Assembly: GCF_026262505.1 (NCBI RefSeq)
Contig: NC_067203.1
Span: forward strand, 4,650,001-4,714,000
Direction of reading: 5' to 3'
DNA: 64,000 bases
DNA from: Trichomonas vaginalis G3
Lineage: Eukaryota; Parabasalia; Trichomonadida; Trichomonadidae
Part shown: in pieces, positions 47,856 through 58,124 of the stretch
How the letters are laid out: each line of letters opens with the position of its first letter
Numbering within the stretch: position 1 is the first letter of the stretch
The notes under the pieces: generated by a model
What the model saw: only the letters and a program-made list of their open reading frames with translations
What the model was told of the DNA's origin: nothing
Databases searched by the model: none
Translations under genes and position numbers: made by a program

Positions 47856-48992
47856 TTAATGTTTTTTACGGATGGAAATGAACTGGATATCGTCTGAGTC
47901 TTCGCTTGTTTCCTCCTCCTCTTCTTCTTCGTCCGAATTGTCTTCATCTTCACAATAACCAGATAAGAAGATGGTTATTGTGGTTTGTTCTGGTTTTTTG
48001 AGAAGCATTTTGGCTGTGCCAGTAAAAACGAACTCAAGATTTTGATAGAATTGTCTGCTTGAGTGAGTGAATTTGCATACTGTAAGTGGCATTGCAACTC
48101 GGTTTGCTTGAACAGATATTATTGAAACTTCTTCTCCATCTGGTATCCGTTCAGGAATCTCTAAAGCGGCTGTTGTTATAATATGCATATTGTTTTCGTA
48201 ATGCAATTTTGGATATATTTCGAATGGATGTGCAGCTACACCAGCTGGAGCAACAATGGAAAGATTCCAGGAGAAAGAACCGCGTTTGTTTTCATCTTCT
48301 TTCCAATTGTAAGTTAAAGGATAGGGACGAAAGTCGTTGAGTGTTTCATATAGCTGTTCTCTTAAGTTTGGTTCACAGCAAATAATGAACTCGTCAATTG
48401 CTTGAAGAGATATCATAGTTGAAACATAAGGCAAATTCGACAAGAAAAAGTCAACCATTACTGTCGGGTTTTGAACTTTGTTTTCTAATGTTTCGACTGG
48501 TTTTATTATACTTTTGAAATATCTATCATAGTCATTGTTGTCTGTTAAGGACAAATTGTTTGGATAAGCTGCAATGAGTCTTCTATATCTTGCTTCTGTT
48601 GTTGAGAATGAGAAGACACCTTCTGGTTCTGTAGGAGTGTAAGTTTTTAGTTGAACTTTGCGTATGTTTGGTGTCTGATTGGAGTCTGATTGGACTGAAA
48701 CAACTTGAGCTTCTGTAGTTTGTTGTGTTATTGTTTGTTCTGAAGGTTGCTCTGATGTTTGTTCGACTTCTGCAGTTTCTTTTGGTTGAATTTGAGCTTC
48801 AATTTGTGTCTGATTGGAGTCTGATTGGACTGAAACACCTTGAGCTTCTGTAGTTTGTTGTGTTATTGTTTGTTCTGAAGGTTGCTCTGATGTTTGTTCG
48901 ACTTCTGCAGTTTCTTTTGGTTGAATTTGAGCTTCAATTTGTGTCTGATTGGAGTCTGATTGGACTGAAACCTGTGTAACCTCTTTGGACAT
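47856..48992 (-). CDS. Maverick hypothetical protein with 45-residue tandem repeat
   Basis: 378 residues from MSKEVTQVSVQ (a longer frame to 49145 is open). The N-terminal region contains two in-frame copies and one partial copy of a 45-residue unit with QSDSNQTQIEAQIQPKETAE, rich in Gln, Glu and Thr. The C-terminal half is a beta-type globular domain (FSWNLSIVAPAGVAAHPFEI, PLTVCKFTHSSRQF) and ends in a very acidic tail (EEEEEEETSEDSDD). No family is recognised. Copy 1 has repeat field A in its place. It is divergent from the gene at 49551. Confidence 0.65.
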   Translation of the reverse strand: MSKEVTQVSVQSDSNQTQIEAQIQPKETAEVEQTSEQPSEQTITQQTTEAQGVSVQSDSNQTQIEAQIQPKETAEVEQTSEQPSEQTITQQTTEAQVVSVQSDSNQTPNIRKVQLKTYTPTEPEGVFSFSTTEARYRRLIAAYPNNLSLTDNNDYDRYFKSIIKPVETLENKVQNPTVMVDFFLSNLPYVSTMISLQAIDEFIICCEPNLREQLYETLNDFRPYPLTYNWKEDENKRGSFSWNLSIVAPAGVAAHPFEIYPKLHYENNMHIITTAALEIPERIPDGEEVSIISVQANRVAMPLTVCKFTHSSRQFYQNLEFVFTGTAKMLLKKPEQTTITIFLSGYCEDEDNSDEEEEEEETSEDSDDIQFISIRKKH

Positions 48993-49142
48993 ACTAGTAA
49001 AGTATGAGGATATAAGTGTTTGACCTTTAAAGAGCTTTTGTAAAGAATTGTCAGTCATGCTACTACTGTGGTCTTGCATTAGACAAAAATGAACTGACCA
49101 GAAGTTTGTGGAAAATGAATATTGAATAAAAACGGTTTTCGT

Positions 49143-49310
49143 CAACGGTAACCCCCTCTATTTTTTTATTTTATTTAATAGTTACCGTTGGAAAAACGGT
49201 TTATCTCAAATATTGAATGAACTATAAACGTTTTTTGTTTTCTATATATACTTTTTTGTCCAACGGTAAAACTTTTTACACAACGGTTTTTGAGAGTCGT
49301 CGCCGTTGAC
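49143..49310. promoter_or_regulatory. Cluster of AACGG (Myb-type) sites with an inverted repeat
   Basis: The inverted repeat CAACGGTAAC (49143-49152) and GTTACCGTTG (49181-49190) is followed by further AACGGT words near 49195, 49263, 49280 and CCGTTG near 49304. (C/T)AAC(G/T)G is the core recognised by Myb proteins, which regulate trichomonad genes. It lies between divergent genes, so it could be a shared promoter or an origin. Confidence 0.5.
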
Positions 49311-49550
49311 TTTTTTGTAGAGCACTCAAAATAGTATAACTTTGTCCGGACAAGTAAGGGTCTATCGTCGCTACAGGAAAAGTTACAGGCGTTCCAAGGA
49401 AGTATACTTTGAGAAGCCTTTTCCCCTTATAGAATGAGATAGGACGGTTATTTTACAAAACTGACAACACTTTGACCGAGTAGTTTTTTGTGCTGAACAA
49501 AAAGTGTCATATAAACATCTGTCAAAAACCGCTTTTTAACTTCACTTAAA
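49311..49550. promoter_or_regulatory. Leader of the copy 2 coiled-coil gene
   Basis: It ends with CATCTGTCAAAAACCGC and TTCACTTAAAATG. The last part is shared almost exactly with copy 1 (22958-22990), which marks the left limit of homology between the two copies. TCACTT just before the ATG fits the trichomonad initiator. Confidence 0.55.
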
Positions 49551-52500
49551 ATGCCACGTAAGCTACGTAAGAATATACGTAAGAGGAAGGGAGCATTGAA
49601 ACATCCAATAGTAAAACTGACACCACAACAACAGTTGCAACAACAAATGATGAATGACCCCACTATGTTGCAACAAATGTCAAGCAACCCTATGCTTTTA
49701 AACCGAGTTATTGGTGCACAGAGTGGAGGTTTAAGAGCGGCACTTTTAGCGAAAATGGCAGGCTATGGTGGAGCTGCAGACGGAACAGCTTATAACCCTC
49801 AAAGTCAAATGAATTTGAGTTCACTCAAAAATCAAATAACAGATGTCAAAAAGTCAAACATAGACATACAGAAACAAATAAGTGAAAACGAAAAGAAACT
49901 AGAATATGACAGACACACAAAGAAACTCAATGAGTTAAACGTAGAGAAAAAGAAGAAAGAAGAACAACTGAAAGAACTAAGTACAGAGGAATATGCGAAA
50001 AAAGTGTCAGAAAAAGCAGCAGAAGTAGCAAAAATGGAACAAGATGTTATAAATTTGAAAAACCATACTACTCAATATAAAGTACTGAAAGATGAAGAGA
50101 TAAAACAAAAAGCCCTGAAGACATATATGGATAGCGATGAGTATAAAAAAGAAGTTGAAGCAAATGTAAAGGCAGAAAAACTTTTACAGTTGCAAAACCA
50201 AACCGTACAGTATGAAAACTTAGCACAAGAAAGTAAAAATAACGACGCAGCCATGCAAAAGGCAATGAAAAGCGCAGAATATATAAAAGCTAATAATGAC
50301 TGGTTAGATGCCCAAGCCAACGCTAAAGCAGCCCAACTTATAGGGTCAATAAGGACAAAAATACAAGCGGATGAAGACAGTTCAAATGAAGCTTTAATGA
50401 ATGCTGACTTTAAGAATGCCTTCGAAGCTCTTCATAGTAAGGTGAAACTAGTGAACGACTTCTCATCTGGAAAGAAACTGAAGTCTGAAGGTTTCGACAA
50501 AGAGTTAAGAGAAGTAGCACAAAATATGACGAAAATAACAGATGCAGCAACGAGACAGGCAGTTCAAAGTGCCTATGACGCCGTTAGAGCAACTGTTGTG
50601 GAAAGTCAAGAAAAAGAGTTACAACAGACCAAAACAGACCTAGTAAATGCTTTCTTAAGAACGAAAAGTCAGGTAGGACATTATGCTGCAGATGGAACAT
50701 ATGTGCCAGCTGGTGGAACTTATATACCACCAAACCCTCCAAGAGAAGCACCTGCACCAGGACTACCTAAAACATTTACATCGTCACATGGACACAGACA
50801 CAGGCATGCACCAAAACCAACACAACAACCAACAGTTCAAAATCCAGCACCACAACAACAACCAAAACCAACAGTTCAAAATCCAGCACAGCAACCAACA
50901 GTTCAAAACCCTGCACAGCAACCAACAGTTCAAAATCCAGCACCACAACCAAAACCAGCACAACAACCACCTCCACAACCAGCACAGCAACCAACAGTTC
51001 AAAACCCTGCACAACAACAACCACAAACAGAGCAAGGACATAAAAGAAGTAGAGAAAAAGGAAACCAAGAATTCTTAAAAATGCTTAAGGAAGATTATGG
51101 TTACCCAGATACTCTTGACTTTAGTGACAGATATAAAGAAGCTATTAGAAAGTTCAAGGAAGGAAATACTGACCCGAACCTATTTAGCTTTATGGTTCAG
51201 CATCAAATCGGATATAATCTCAAACCTGGAAAATACAAGCTCGCTAAGGGATATGATTTAATAGCATATCATCCAAATGACATGGATGAATTTACTCCGA
51301 GATATTTGATGTCAGAGCTAAATGATAATTCAACTCTCTTCATGAAACGCGTAAAAAATAGAGACGGAACGAAAGAAGAAAGGTTTATGAGTCCGGATGA
51401 CTTAGATAGGGAACTTGTTAAAAACGGTCTCGGAATATATGAAATGCCAGCAGATGAGGTACAAGAAACTCAACAGGAAGAAGTTCAGATACAACCAGAC
51501 ATGGAAGAAATAGTTCAGCAACAACAGCTAGAAGAGCCTGAAGGAAACGAACAAGTCCCTCCTTTGGAAACTAACTTCACAGAACTAGATGAAGATTTGG
51601 AACAGCCGAAAAATCTTGACCCTCAACAAGAGTATGAGGTGAATATGGAATCTTTCCAAGAGTCTAAGAAAAATTCGGCTGACATAGTAGAAGAATATCG
51701 AAAAATGTTCACCGACATACAAAAGACTCCAACATCAGATGAAAATATTCAGCATAGAATGGAAGTACTGAAAGAAAATGTACGCAAATACAATAATCCT
51801 TTTTACTTACGACCATATAACGTTCAATCTTTGGCTGAACTCGGTGAAAATAAAAGGTTAAATTTCAACAAAACATATAGAAATGAAACATTGTTTAAAG
51901 TTCATTCAGAACCTAACCAATATGGAAACAAACCTACTTTTGTTTCTGCAGACTATGGAACTACAATGAGATGGGGTCATAAAGCTAATCCGGATAGGTG
52001 GTTCATAAACTTACAACCTCAATTCCAAGAAGTTGTAGACGCAATGGAAGTGAATGGTGAACCAGATATAACGGGTATTTTCAGCGCGGCTTTAATGCCA
52101 TTGAAAGATATGAAAGATGCAGATATTTTGGACCAGTATGAAATGAACATGGCTGAGGAAATATAACACCTGACGTTCTAGAACATTTATCTCAAAGAAC
52201 TACACAGAACCATAGAGATGGTATATTTGGTGAAGAGTTTAGAAAGAAAGTTAGGGAGAGAGAAGGAAGAGAACCTATTGTACATGACCTTGCAAACGAA
52301 AGTTTGCAAAATGTCATAAAAACTTACTTTGCAGACAATGAACTGAGAAGGGATGAATATTTAAGAAAACTCAAATGGACAGTACCAAATGAAATGTTAG
52401 TATTGAAAAACATGTTCCTTGACAAAATAAAACCAACTACAGAAATAAATGACGCAAGACTGAAACGTTGGGTAAAAGCTTTCCCATTCACAAAAGATAT

Positions 52501-52930
52501 TATTGGTTACATGGAAAGAAAACCAGAATGGCTACAAAAACATATATTTGGAAACGAGCTTATTCCATATGGACAAGCTCTGTTTGAAGAGCTTGAACCG
52601 GAAACTCAGGAAAGAGTCATGCAAACAATAAGCGAAGACTCAAATACAAACTATGACAAAATCTTTCTAGGATATAGGTTACCTGAGATGGGCGACCAGA
52701 GCCCAAAGGCAAAAAGGACATGGGAAATTTACAACATACTAGGTGAACATGAGGCAAAGATGCAACAACTTGAAGCAGAGGGCAAGTTACAAAAGCGACA
52801 CCAAAGAAGAAGAGAAGAGTAGAACAAAGTGAAAGTAGTGAAGAAGTAACTTCATCTAGTGAAAGTAGTGGCAATGAAGGAAAAAGAAGAGTTAAAAACT
52901 CAGTCAGGAAGAAAGTAAAGTTGGTACGAG
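49551..52930 (+). pseudogene. Maverick coiled-coil, Q/P-rich virion-type protein, copy 2
   Basis: Counterpart of the gene at 22991, with the same basic N-terminus, coiled coil and PTVQNPA repeat block (different repeat number). The C-terminal region includes DGTKEERFMSPDDLDRELVK and ADEVQETQQEEVQIQPDMEE. Most of it is open for 871 codons. The end of the locus is broken. Confidence 0.7.
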
Positions 52931-52941
52931 TGGGTTCTATT

Positions 52942-54590
52942 ATGACACATAAATCCAACTATTCTATATTTTACCCATATGAAATGTACGCCGCTCAGAA
53001 TATAACGCCAACAGTTTTGGATGCCATGAACGGAAATGTTTCCGAATGGTATAACGAATGCGACAATGCCATTAGAAGGTCAGAAATAGTTCCTGGAACT
53101 TACGAATATACAACTGCTGTTTCTTATGGAAACGTAGGTGAGTTTGGAGAAGGTTCTTCAACAACAGTAGATATTGCTTGCGACAGGTTTCATATTATTT
53201 CTATTGACAACTCATTCTTATACTGGAACAAGACATTGAAATAAAACTTCTGCCAAGTTGTCTGACAAGAAAGGTTGCAATGGAATTTTCTATGTCGGAT
53301 ACCAATATGCTCCAGAAGTTTTCATGGGATATAGATATATTCTAACTCTGACTTAGTTCAAACAGTAAACATGAGCAAACTATGAATGGTTCGCTTTGAG
53401 AAACTCAGTACAACCACAAGCTAGAGAACAAACAGACCAGTATGCAACTATTGAGAAAATAAGAAGACTTGACCCTAACGTTCCAGGAGTTTATGTTAAC
53501 CTTTCTGGACAAACTGCAGCAGCAGTAACCAAAGTAAAACTGAAACTTAGAGTTCCTTTGTCATCTTTCCTCATCTTCAGGTTTTTAAGATACTTGCCAA
53601 ACTGGGCAGGAAAAATTTCTATCGAACTTACTCCAAGCAAAAATAACTTAGTCATTGCACCAACACAAGACCCATTCACTCTTACAGACGTAAAGGGAAC
53701 AAATCAAACGTCATTCGCCGAATTTTGCAAAGACAAAGTTGACTTAGACTTTGGTTTCTCAAACTTCAACAATGAAGTAAACTATTATTTCAATGCTGCT
53801 GGAACTGCTTGGGACCCAGTTAAGTTCACATGCGAACAGTTTGAATGCAAGAGAATAGAAAGCAGACTTGCCGTTTATATGTTGGACCCAGATATTTCAA
53901 ATGCTTTAGCTGCCAAATATATTGCAGTTTCACTTATGTTCCCTATACACCAAATATCTGTCAAAGACTTTGCAGGTGAAGTTGGAAACCAAAATCCAGG
54001 AGCCGCAGGTGCAAGAACAGATATTGCTTTAACAACTGCAATGAAACATGCAGATACATGTTTGTAACTGTCAGACGAACTATAAATGACTATTCTTGTT
54101 TCTACAACCTCTGGTATTAAATATCATATAAACATAGATGGCAAATATTATCCAAGAGAGAGAATATTTACAGTTGAGGATATGAGGTCATACAACTTGA
54201 CATTAGATGCTATGAACTTTAACAACAACTTCACAACAACCATTAACACCTGAAATGCAAAGTTCTATTATGCCATATGTGAAAGTATGGACTCATACAG
54301 GAGGTCAAAAAACTCAATATACAAATGGAGACCGTTCAAACTTTTGCTTGGCATTCCATTTGCTGACTCAGAAGACTTTATGGGTGGTATTTCAACTGTT
54401 GGTACTGTACAAATACAATATACTGGTGACAGAGACGGTCCAGATGAATTGAGAGCAAAGAAGTTTACAAAACAATAGCACTTTTCACGGAAGATGCTCT
54501 TTTGAAGATTCGTTCGATGAAACCTGCTGGGCTCCTCAGATTGGCATAACGACAGCTTCCATCGAGCAGATTTTGGCAGCAGGTCAGTAA
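52942..54590 (+). pseudogene. Maverick major capsid protein, copy 2 (broken)
   Basis: Nearly identical to the capsid gene at 26304, with PLSSFLIFRFLRYLPNWAGK and LDPDISNALAAKYIAVS in the same places. It is broken. Confidence 0.75.
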
Positions 54591-54903
54591 GTTGTTCTTG
54601 AACTGACTTCTCTCCGTCAAATATTGACAGTACGCCAGTTTTGACATAATATTGTAAGATAAACTTACCTTTAGAAATATCTGTAAGTTTTGAAGTTATA
54701 TTTTTGTCTGCTTCAAGAACTTTCACCATTTCAGTTATACCAACTTTCTTTGCTTTATGAAAATATTTAGGTTCAGTAAAGACTGCTATTCTATAACATT
54801 TTCCATTGTTTGTGTAAAGAACTATTCTGTCAATGTATTTGTATTGTTTGTGAGTATAAACTTTGTTCTGCTTCAATTCAATAAGATATCCGAATACGTC
54901 CAT
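54268..54903 (-). CDS. Maverick gene opposite the capsid gene, copy 2
   Basis: An open 211-codon frame starting MDVFGYLIELKQNKVYTHKQ, with IDRIVLYTNNGKCYRIAVFT and LSIFDGEKSVQEQL. The last 80 or so codons run antisense to the capsid gene and may not be native, so the real end is uncertain. The start is 19 bp from that of the divergent gene at 54922. No family is recognised. Confidence 0.45.
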   Translation of the reverse strand: MDVFGYLIELKQNKVYTHKQYKYIDRIVLYTNNGKCYRIAVFTEPKYFHKAKKVGITEMVKVLEADKNITSKLTDISKGKFILQYYVKTGVLSIFDGEKSVQEQLTDLLPKSARWKLSLCQSEEPSRFHRTNLQKSIFREKCYCFVNFFALNSSGPSLSPVYCICTVPTVEIPPIKSSESANGMPSKSLNGLHLYIEFFDLLYESILSHMA

Positions 54904-54921
54904 CTTTTTATTCTAAGTAAA

Positions 54922-55500
54922 ATGTCATTTCCGAAAAATAGAAGCGTAAGTGTTTCAAAAGGTTTAATGGCGGTGGCAGATGTGAAGTTAAATTCACCAA
55001 CTCAAACAAACAGTCAAAGTGTTGTTGTCAATGTCAAAGACAGAGATGTTGAAGTGGGGAAACCATACGAAGACGAAGATGGTATAACAATTGTTCCTGT
55101 AAAAGAACCAACATATCCTGAAGTTAACAGAGACTTAAGTTCTGTTGCAGATATTCGAAACGACTACCAACAACTGAAAGACAAACTTCAAACTCAGGAG
55201 AAGATTTGTCAAGCTTTAAGTATAATGTTAAACTTGGTCGAACACAACCCTGTAAAAATGAACTCATATGTCATTGCACCTCATGAAGTTTTGAAAGAAC
55301 TATTGAAACTTTTGACAGAGGCAGACGATATAAACATCAAAGAAATAGAACCCGACATTAGTTGCTGTGGTGTTTCATATAATGTCATTGACAAGATATA
55401 CGTTATGAAAGGAGGTGAACGTTGAACTTAAAATATAGTTTCCCAGACGTTTATAAAAATATTTGACGACCACAACATTTCATTAAAATTTATTTGCTAA
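54922..55500 (+). pseudogene. Maverick MSFPKNRSV family gene, copy 2 (broken)
   Basis: Counterpart of 28276-28854 with over 90 percent identity by eye. It shares the short divergent promoter with the minus-strand gene. It is broken near its end. Confidence 0.6.
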
Positions 55501-55504
55501 GTAA

Positions 55505-56299
55505 ATGGCAGAAGACATAATGGTTTATACTATTACGACTAAAAACCCTGAGTCATATAATTCTATAACAACAAACTTACAAAGTCCTCAAGGACGATAT
55601 TGTAAACTAACCTTAAACACAATGACGACTAAAGCCTGTTTTGCTCTTTTGACACCAGAAGACTTTATTGTTGTGAATGGTAAAAAAACTCCTTTGAAGA
55701 TACTTACTCAGATATACCACCAACAGGTTTTGTTGACTTATTTAATACTTTAAGTACGGGTGTAACATGTGCTGCAACTAGAGCAGGTTTCATTATGTTT
55801 GGATGTCCGACTGAGTTTACTATTAATGATATGAGCTATAATACAAAACTTATATCTGGTTTTTACTACAACAGTTTCCTATAAACAGGAAAAGGTGTCA
55901 TACAAGGAATGTCTATTCCATTGACATTAAGCACACCAATCTTATATATTGTTTCAAACTTAGGTTCAAAGTGTTATTCGAATGTCGACAGAAACTATTA
56001 TGACCAAAAGATACTTATGCGTATAAACAATACTTTCTCTGCTGGTTTGCCTATTGTTCATTCGAATGCAGAATTTTCAACCTTAGTGAACTCAAACACT
56101 TTGGCAAGTATAACGTTGACATTAGTTGACGCAAACTTTGTTCCTGTAAAACTTTTATGTCCTATGTATTTCAATGACAGCAGAAAGTTTCGAATTGGAA
56201 GATGCAACTGGTGAAAGTATTGTATTACAAGAACAACTTCAACAACAAATAGCTCAAGAACAACAAATGCAACAAATGGAACAACAAAGTCAAGAATAA
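55505..56299 (+). pseudogene. Candidate minor capsid protein, copy 2 (broken)
   Basis: Counterpart of 28859-29674, beginning MAEDIMVYTITTKNPESYNS and ending in a shorter Gln-rich tail with QQIAQEQQMQQMEQQ. It is broken. Confidence 0.6.
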
Positions 56300-56328
56300 A
56301 AAAATAATATTTTTTTATTTTTATAAAA

Positions 56329-56701
56329 ATGTACAGAATAGATGTTTCAGATTTTTATGACTTCCAAGCATTCAGAAATATGTGTCCATTTAGAGACTAT
56401 AACAAAGCAGTCGAGAATTTGAAACGTTTAGTCATTTATGTTGACTCTGCCCCAGAATGTTATGTCATGAAAGAATGGGATGTTGTCTTTAACAAACCAA
56501 GAGCAACAATAGTGTCTGAACAAGAATGTAGACAGAAACTTAAGAAAATAAAAGTTGTACAAGTTGGAATGAAGATGTTAGATGCTTGGGATATCTTATT
56601 GTCAAAGTTAGAAGATTTTTCAGTTCGAGGTATAAAGTTTTATACACCTTCTCCAAACTTCTATTCTATCTTCACTGGATATAAGTTAGTATACAAGTCA
56701 A
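56329..56701 (+). CDS. Maverick gene cut by the insertion of copy 3
   Basis: Starts MYRIDVSDFYDFQAFRNMCP after an A/T leader like those of its neighbours. About 124 residues remain before the copy 3 terminal hairpin; the frame then runs on by chance. The NFYSIFTGYKL segment recalls the F-N-x-F-x-G-(F/Y) motif in front of viral SF3 helicases, which is weak evidence for a replication protein. It has no counterpart in copy 1. Confidence 0.45.
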
Positions 56702-56732
56702 GGGTACGAAGGCACTGCGCGCCTCCTTACCC
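56702..56732. repeat. Terminal hairpin of Maverick copy 3
   Basis: Outer stem GGGTA/TACCC, 4x4 internal loop, inner stem GGCAC/GCGCC with one A-C mismatch, and loop TGC. Stem lengths, internal loop and terminal loop match the copy 1 and copy 2 hairpins exactly, while the outer sequence differs. Confidence 0.7.
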
Positions 56733-56865
56733 AATACTTGTGAATTTGACACTTTACAAAACCGTTAACGTATATTTTACAACACAAACGACAACACTAA
56801 CTTAACCTTAAATATTTACAAAGCCGCCAACCACTTCACCTCACTAATGTAAAAAATAAACGTTC

Positions 56866-57186
56866 TCACTTACAAAAGTATTGCAACTCCTCCCATTGCT
56901 GTGCTTCACACAACAGTTCATATTCTTCTGACTCACTTTCTTCTTCATATAGGTCAAAATCACTGTCAAAATGAATGTTAGTAAGTTTTGACAAAGCTAA
57001 TGAAACACGTTTACCGTTTGTATCGTATGCTTGTATAAACTTTCCATTATGCTTGTAGTCATAAACGCTCAAACTAACTTTACCCTTTCTCCCTCGTATC
57101 TGATAGAATGTATTTTCACGAGGAACGAAGAACAAATTCTTGAACTCATGACCGTTGTAGTTTGTTATCTCAATAGTTTTCGTCAT
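56866..57186 (-). CDS. Stand-alone copy of the HNH C-terminal domain, 106 aa
   Basis: MTKTIEITNYNGHEFKNLFF then QIRGRKGKVSLSVYDYKHNG and QAYDTNGKRVSLALSKLTNI. It aligns with the last 70 residues of the HNH proteins (IEITDYGKHAFEFYYY, VNARDTDGKNVKILLNKF). An acidic tail (LYEEESESEEYELL) follows. It has no nuclease core. The domain may bind DNA or a partner. The relation is seen directly; the function is unknown. Confidence 0.65.
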   Translation of the reverse strand: MTKTIEITNYNGHEFKNLFFVPRENTFYQIRGRKGKVSLSVYDYKHNGKFIQAYDTNGKRVSLALSKLTNIHFDSDFDLYEEESESEEYELLCEAQQWEELQYFCK

Positions 57187-57286
57187 TTATATAAAAATAA
57201 ATAAAAAATAAAATAAAAAAATAAACTTAAAAATTAATGATATCACCACCCTCACACGTATGAAAACATAGCACAAAAATAAATTT

Positions 57287-57345
57287 AGGTGAAGTGGTGA
57301 GATCTCACCTGTTTTTTCACCTCTTTTTTCACCCTGTTGAATTCA
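57287..57345. repeat. Word-swapped palindromic repeat, GGTGA version
   Basis: GGTGAGATCTCACC at the centre, with TTCACCTC and TTCACCC words around it, has the same arrangement as the GTTAGATCTAAC units of copy 1, but every internal word reads GGTGA. The AAAATATATTTT core is absent here. Confidence 0.65.
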
Positions 57346-57350
57346 TTGCT

Positions 57351-57586
57351 TTATAACTCTCTTCCTTTATCCAACTCTTCTAACTTCTTCTTAAGTTCAG
57401 CAATGTTGTCCTCATGAAGTTTAATCTTCCTTAATATACCTTCTCTATCTAATGGTTGCTTTATCTTTCTAAACTGAACTCTACCATCTTTCATAGTATA
57501 ATGTAAAAACCTTCTGGAATAGTTCCTGATTTAATGTATTCTACCAAAAACTTTTGTTTCATTGCTTCAGTGACTTTATTTGTCAT
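57351..57586 (-). pseudogene. Small coiled-coil Maverick gene (broken)
   Basis: Starts MTNKVTEAMKQKFLVEYIKS; its last part is a coiled coil (KIKLHEDNIAELKKKLEELD). No family is recognised. It is broken. Confidence 0.45.
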
Positions 57587-57656
57587 TTCAATCAAATAAA
57601 AATTTTAATATTAAATAAAAATAACGTTATTTTTTCAGTAAGGAAACGCAGGAGTT

Positions 57657-58094
57657 TTACGATTTATTTTGAGGAGTAGGTTCTGGTTTAAATGTTGGAG
57701 TCGGTTTAGGAGTTGACTTTTGAACAGGAGTTTGTACTTCCATAGGTTCAGGAGTCATTGAAGGTTTTGCTTGTGAAGGCGTTGGTTTGGCGAAGGTGTT
57801 GGAGTTTGTTTAACTTCAGCTACTTCAGTATTATTTACAACATTTGCTTTATTTCTTTTCAAACATCATAACTGCTCCTGCTGTAGCTAGCAAACCTAGT
57901 GGGAGACCATATTTTTATATAAGGACTTGACCAAATGCTATTTTTGACAGGAGCTGGTGGAACACCTAACCTTGGTGAGACTGCTCTTTGCCATTGTGCA
58001 GCTCGTAAGAAATATTCAATAGTGCTCCATAATCGTTTGGTAAAGTTTGTTTCATAGATGGTGAAGGTTCACGAGAGCTTGATGAAGAACTCAT
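57657..58094 (-). pseudogene. Pro/Thr-rich membrane-type Maverick gene (broken)
   Basis: Starts MSSSSSSREPSPSMKQTLPN. It includes a short hydrophobic segment (PLGLLATAGAVM) and a C-terminal Pro/Thr/Lys-rich stalk (KPTPTFKPEPTPQNKS). Composition suggests a small surface or virion membrane protein. It is broken. Confidence 0.45.
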
Positions 58095-58124
58095 TTATAA
58101 GCTTTAAAAATAAACGTTCATCCT

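Larger units (their letters stand above)
47762..56701. mobile_element. Maverick/Polinton copy 2, left module, interrupted by copy 3
   Basis: Begins with a terminal hairpin at 47771-47801 and has the gene order of the left module of copy 1: coiled-coil protein, major capsid, small minus-strand gene, MSFPKNRSV family gene, candidate minor capsid, plus a unique gene at each side. It stops at 56701, where the terminal hairpin of another element begins. It is broken, with about ten breaks in the capsid module. High identity to copy 1 suggests the two diverged recently. Its right half would lie beyond copy 3, outside the window. Confidence 0.75.
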
